Origin: Euryarchaeota archaeon UBA173
Lineage (GTDB): Archaea; Thermoplasmatota; Poseidoniia; Poseidoniales; Thalassarchaeaceae
NCBI GenBank assembly: GCA_002498925.1
Contig: DAJH01000084.1
Coordinates: 1 to 15,902, forward strand
Direction: 5' to 3'
DNA: 15,902 nt
Below, piece by piece: positions 12,693 to 15,902 of this stretch. Below the pieces are notes generated by a model. That model ran no database searches and was not told the origin of the DNA. It worked only from the letters and a program-made list of their open reading frames with translations. The first letter of the stretch is position 1. Each line of letters begins with the position of its first letter. Position numbers and translations under genes: made by a program.

Positions 12693-13273
12693 TCCAGAAC
12701 CTCCTCCCTGCTAACAATTCCTTCTCTAATGACCTCAATCTCAGGCATGTCGGATGGCCCATAGGAGTAATCCCACGATATCAAGGTACTGGGTAAACCC
12801 CCCTCACACACACCAGAAACGTACTCTATCCCTTCACCGAAGAGGGAAAGAAGCTCTGCCGCCACCTCACAATCGTCTACAGGACTCTGTCCACTTACAT
12901 TCGCACTGGTCGCGGTAAGAGGCCCTGTTTTCTCAAGCAGGGCGATGGCAGATGGGTGGCACATGACCCTAACTGCAACCATCTCCCCTCCTAGCCTGCC
13001 ATCAAGAGGGGCCTCTGCCTCTAGGAGAAGCGTTAGGGAACCTGGGGGGAAGCCATTTAGGATCTCAATAGCGACTTCCGGAACCCGCACCAACTCTCTA
13101 GCCTGCTCAATATTTGCAACTCCCAAGCTCACGGGCTGATCGGAACGCCTATTTTTGAGTGAAAACAACATGTCTAGGGAGTCAGGATTTGGGATGCACC
13201 CCAAGGCGGGCTGGGTCGAGGTCGGGTAGACAATGCACTTCCCCTCCAAGGCTGCCTTCACTGCTTTTTCCAT
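12671..13273 (-). CDS. Sua5/YrdC-type threonylcarbamoyl-AMP synthase
   Basis: It makes threonylcarbamoyl-AMP from threonine, bicarbonate and ATP, the first step of t6A37 tRNA modification. With the start at ATG 13273 the protein has 200 residues, the size of a stand-alone YrdC domain without the C-terminal Sua5 domain. The family blocks are IVYPTSTQPALGC, LFSLKNRRSDQPVSLGV (nucleotide/threonine site) and GPLTATSANVSGQSP with PSTLISW near the end. The first block is unusual: most members have PT-D/E-T-x-Y-x-LG, while here Q and P replace the usual hydrophobic/aromatic positions, although the Thr and LG are kept. The frame extends to 13324, but that would overlap the RDD gene; starting at 13273 leaves a 7-nt gap. 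It lies between an RDD membrane protein and MetAP, consistent with a translation-related operon. Confidence 0.87.
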   Translation of the reverse strand: MEKAVKAALEGKCIVYPTSTQPALGCIPNPDSLDMLFSLKNRRSDQPVSLGVANIEQARELVRVPEVAIEILNGFPPGSLTLLLEAEAPLDGRLGGEMVAVRVMCHPSAIALLEKTGPLTATSANVSGQSPVDDCEVAAELLSLFGEGIEYVSGVCEGGLPSTLISWDYSYGPSDMPEIEVIREGIVSREEVLEWSKSRT

Positions 13274-13280
13274 CTCGAAC

Positions 13281-13859
13281 CTACCTGATATGCTTCCGAC
13301 TTGCTGGGGGCAAGGAGTTGGCATGAGCTACGATTGTCCCAATCTTCAGATCTAGATTGGTTTGGTGTGTGTGACGTTGGAATATTCTCGCTACTTCGTA
13401 AGCACCGACCCCAATATTCACCAGAGGAATCAGATAGACCAGTTTCCGAATGGCACGCCTGTCCCACATCTCGCTAGTCAACGCGCTTCCATCCGAGCAG
13501 ACAATAGCGAGCCCCATCATTTTCTGCCCAAGAGATCTGGAGTACCACAGACCGGTTATTCTCCAGTACAACCAGTGAGAGGCGAGAAGGACAAATGTGT
13601 ATGCCAGAGAGTAATGGGGCTGAGTCCTCCATGTCTCAAGTATCCATACATGCAAAAGTTCCCACTTAGTGGCTAGCATGAGCAAGGTTGTCACGATAAC
13701 GATATCAATCATCAGTGACGTACCTCTCCTGACCCCCGAAGCCAAAATGGTTCCCTCGGGGAGATTCCAATGCTCATTCGCCTGCTCCGAAACTATTGAT
13801 TGTGCAAGCGTGCCACCGCTTACTGGAGTCAGCGAGATGGGTGAATCGTGGTCTATCAT
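13281..13859 (-). CDS. RDD-family membrane protein
   Basis: A 192-residue protein with an N-terminal cytosolic stretch of about 40 residues and three hydrophobic segments, around residues 47-64 (SLMIDIVIVTTLLMLAT), 82-100 (YSLAYTFVLLASHWLYW) and 137-152 (IRKLVYLIPLVNIGVG). The RDD features are Arg44/Arg45 and Asp52 in SGVRRGTSLMID, then SRSLGQKMMGLAIVCSDGS, RRAIRKLV, and the closing HQTNLDLKIGTIVA. Family members are small membrane proteins, some linked to Na+/H+ antiport or to membrane assembly, but most have no proven function and none can be assigned here. The gene begins 9 nt after the helicase stop, with GGGAG before the ATG, and ends 7 nt before the Sua5 gene. Confidence 0.8.
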   Translation of the reverse strand: MIDHDSPISLTPVSGGTLAQSIVSEQANEHWNLPEGTILASGVRRGTSLMIDIVIVTTLLMLATKWELLHVWILETWRTQPHYSLAYTFVLLASHWLYWRITGLWYSRSLGQKMMGLAIVCSDGSALTSEMWDRRAIRKLVYLIPLVNIGVGAYEVARIFQRHTHQTNLDLKIGTIVAHANSLPPASRKHIR

Positions 13860-13868
13860 GCTGCTCCC

Positions 13869-15851
13869 TCAGGACATTCCGAGGATGTGCCAAGCCTCAA
13901 GGTTACGTTCTCTGACATGTCCGAGCCATCCTTCCCAATTCTCATCGAATTTCAATGTTGACGGGTCTCCAATCACGATTAACCCCCTCTTTGCTCGAGT
14001 CAAGGCCACATTCAGCCTCCTTGGGTCGGATAGGAAACCAACGTTGCCATCGCTGTTCGACCTTACGCAGGAGAAAACGATAATCTCCTTCTCTCTTCCT
14101 TGGTAGCCATCGACAGTCTTCACCTCGACTTCCTGCACAGATTCAGGAAGAACATCCCTGATTGCCCTCACCTGTGCCGCGTAGGGAGTAATTACTCCGA
14201 TATCGGCTATCCCTACGTCTCCCGTGTCCAATAAACCCTCGACTATTTTTGAGACCCAAGAAGCCTCAGCGGTGTTCTCCTTCGACTCACTATCGGCAGA
14301 GGTCGCCTCCCCTCCCTCAACTGGAATGAATGCAATCGGAGTATCCCAATCAGGCCAGAGCATACCTGCCGGCGTGGGCCTTTGGGAACTTTCTACTCCA
14401 TCTACCAATAGTCCATCGTAGAAAGCCTCGTTCGGAAACTTCGAGATGGCTGGATGCATCCTGTACTGGGTAGTCAGTAGATGGGCTTCGATCCCCATCT
14501 CCATCATTCTCTCGAATAGTGATTTTGACAGTCCCCCATTCTCCGCTCTTCGAGATATCACAGTTGGAGGGAGTTGCTTGTGATCTCCAACCAGAACTAG
14601 CTGCCTAGCTCCACGAACTATCGGCACGAGGGATGCAGGCTCAGTAGCCTGTGTCGACTCATCTAGCAATACCTGGGGGAAACGCCTACCATCCAGTAAC
14701 TCATGACCAGACCCTATGCATGTGCAACAAAGAACCTGGGCCTTGTCAAGAATGTCATCACGCATTTGCCCCTCGATTCTGCGGACTTCCTTCCAGCCCC
14801 TGCTGAGATCCCTGTGAGCGAGCCCCTTCTCCTTTCCACCCCTCATCCCCTTGATCTTTCTTCCTAGCTTCTCATTCAACTCCAGATGATCGACGAGATC
14901 CCGCCTCAGTGGGTGCTTCTCCATCAATGCGTCCATCGTTGCCTCTCTAAGCCCCTCTCTCACCTTGACTGGTTGGCCCAACCTAACTGCCCTAACGCCA
15001 AGCTTCAATAGCCCCTCTAGGAGGTTGTCCACGGCCACATTGGAGTCAGCTACAGCCAGAACAGTCCCCATGTCCTGCTGTGCCCAAGCCTCAAGAATCC
15101 TGACTGCAGTATGCGTCTTACCCGTTCCAGGAGGTCCTTGAATGAGAGTCATTCTTTGCTCTACCGCCGCCTTTGCGGCCTTTCTCTGAGCTTCGTTTAG
15201 GTTCATATCCAGAGAGTAATTTCTACCTCTGACGCCTCCCAGTTGTGGAGGAAGTGAAGCAGTTCCCGATGGATCGTGCACAAGGCCAAGGATCAGTTCC
15301 CTGAGAGGGGCACCTCCCTCTTCCTGGAAGATGGAGTTCAGTGCATCCCTCATTCTGTCGTAAGCGACCCTATTAGCCCCCCTATCCATCCTCCAACTAT
15401 CTTTTCTTATGTCAGAAGGAAGCTCTGGCAAGACGATTTTGATAGAGTTCCTCCTCCTTTCACTTATTATCGCCTCAATCGGCCTCTCAGACAGGGGATC
15501 GCCACGACTCAGCATCACGATATCTCCCTGTCTGAATCGGTGCGGCCCCAAATCCCTCCTCCCTCTCTTTCCTAGCTTCACGACCCGTTGATCGAATAGC
15601 CAGCCATCCGGTTTTGCAATCAAATCAAATAGCGCAACCCCATTTGAGACAAGCCTGTCCCTCGACCAATTTCTGAGTCTTGTTTCAGTCGATGCAAGCT
15701 CATCGTCCAATTCCCATCTGATTAGCTTCTGATAAGCCTCGTGATGATCCTGGCTCCTCTTGAACCTAGATGGCAGTCCCTCGGCCCCTTCTTCCACAAT
15801 ATGGCGCGTAGAAGGCACCTCATCACCATTCCCCGAGCGCGAATGACTCAT
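13869..15851 (-). CDS. SF1 helicase of the Upf1/IGHMBP2/DNA2 type
   Basis: A 660-residue ATP-dependent nucleic-acid helicase of superfamily 1B. Motifs in order: Q motif LNEAQRKA (218-225), Walker A GPPGTGKT (239-246), Ia VLAVADSNVAVDNL (264-277), II LLDEST (395-400), III LVGDHKQLPPT (420-430), IV TTQYRMHP (460-467), V VKTVDGYQGREKE (577-589), VI LNVALTRAKRGLIVIGD (613-629). Residues about 85-150 (VVKLGKRGRRDLGPHRFRQGDIVMLS onward) look like the small beta-barrel 1B domain that precedes the motor in IGHMBP2-type enzymes, and 290-370 is the charged helical insert. Whether the substrate is DNA or RNA is not visible. Length fits IGHMBP2-like archaeal helicases. It heads the operon helicase-RDD-Sua5-MetAP and has its own promoter. 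Confidence 0.93.
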   Translation of the reverse strand: MSHSRSGNGDEVPSTRHIVEEGAEGLPSRFKRSQDHHEAYQKLIRWELDDELASTETRLRNWSRDRLVSNGVALFDLIAKPDGWLFDQRVVKLGKRGRRDLGPHRFRQGDIVMLSRGDPLSERPIEAIISERRRNSIKIVLPELPSDIRKDSWRMDRGANRVAYDRMRDALNSIFQEEGGAPLRELILGLVHDPSGTASLPPQLGGVRGRNYSLDMNLNEAQRKAAKAAVEQRMTLIQGPPGTGKTHTAVRILEAWAQQDMGTVLAVADSNVAVDNLLEGLLKLGVRAVRLGQPVKVREGLREATMDALMEKHPLRRDLVDHLELNEKLGRKIKGMRGGKEKGLAHRDLSRGWKEVRRIEGQMRDDILDKAQVLCCTCIGSGHELLDGRRFPQVLLDESTQATEPASLVPIVRGARQLVLVGDHKQLPPTVISRRAENGGLSKSLFERMMEMGIEAHLLTTQYRMHPAISKFPNEAFYDGLLVDGVESSQRPTPAGMLWPDWDTPIAFIPVEGGEATSADSESKENTAEASWVSKIVEGLLDTGDVGIADIGVITPYAAQVRAIRDVLPESVQEVEVKTVDGYQGREKEIIVFSCVRSNSDGNVGFLSDPRRLNVALTRAKRGLIVIGDPSTLKFDENWEGWLGHVRERNLEAWHILGMS

Positions 15852-15884
15852 TTCCCGTGATTCATCCCGAACACCTTCCCGTGA

Positions 15885-15893
15885 GGATTATAC
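15885..15893 (-). promoter_or_regulatory. TATA-like promoter of the helicase operon
   Basis: On the minus strand GTATAATCC lies about 39 nt before the helicase ATG, so the predicted leader is about 14 nt. No other promoter candidate exists between here and the end of the four-gene operon because gaps are below 10 nt or overlapping. The window ends shortly upstream, so the full control region is not visible. Confidence 0.4.
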
Positions 15894-15902
15894 GATGAGT
15901 TT

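Noticed and set aside
1..15902. CRISPR array, transposon, integrase or att site
   Set aside because: No regularly spaced repeats, transposase/integrase motifs, terminal inverted repeats or tRNA genes were found; the only long direct repeat is the pair at 2150 and 2329.

Overview
The window looks like one chromosome segment of a free-living archaeon, most likely a marine Thermoplasmatota relative (Poseidoniales/Marine Group II-like). The evidence is AT-rich TATA-type promoters placed 25-40 nt before starts, little Shine-Dalgarno use, a type II methionine aminopeptidase, an archaeal-style winged-helix/STAND regulator, and a peptidase-rich content (M32 carboxypeptidase, exported S15/CocE-type hydrolase). 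The lineage is inferred from gene content, not from a marker gene.

Layout. 1-165 (+): C-terminal end of a cyclophilin. 226-1821 (+): class II fumarase carrying an in-frame N-terminal ribbon-helix-helix (RHH) DNA-binding domain. The promoter consists of short AT palindromes one helical turn apart and ends at the start codon. 1822-2612: nearly 800 nt without a credible protein. The minus strand here is purine-rich, hairpin-dense and carries a repeated AACCGGA...GGGAAA module. An archaeal-type promoter stands at its upstream end and a U-tract at its other end, so I call a candidate structured ncRNA of about 675 nt. 2613-5264 (-): M32 carboxypeptidase followed by a beta-propeller protein, the latter ending in two mutually exclusive hairpins. 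5374-7185 (+): lipoprotein alpha/beta hydrolase, divergent from the carboxypeptidase. 7244-8791 (+): wHTH-STAND ATPase. Its stop codon overlaps that of a convergent thioredoxin (8788-9108, -). 9178-11549 (+): ribulose-phosphate 3-epimerase, BolA, CGFS monothiol glutaredoxin and a DMT/EamA transporter, tightly packed. 11679-15851 (-): compact operon of SF1 helicase, RDD membrane protein, Sua5/YrdC and methionine aminopeptidase.

Functional picture. The segment mixes central carbon metabolism (fumarase, RPE), peptide degradation (M32, exported hydrolase), redox and Fe-S handling (thioredoxin, BolA-Grx) and translation or nucleic-acid maintenance (Sua5, MetAP, helicase). I see no CRISPR array, insertion sequence, integrase, tRNA or rRNA. 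The two most unusual items are the RHH-fumarase fusion, a possible enzyme that binds its own promoter in the manner of bacterial PutA, and the repeated structured RNA candidate next to it.
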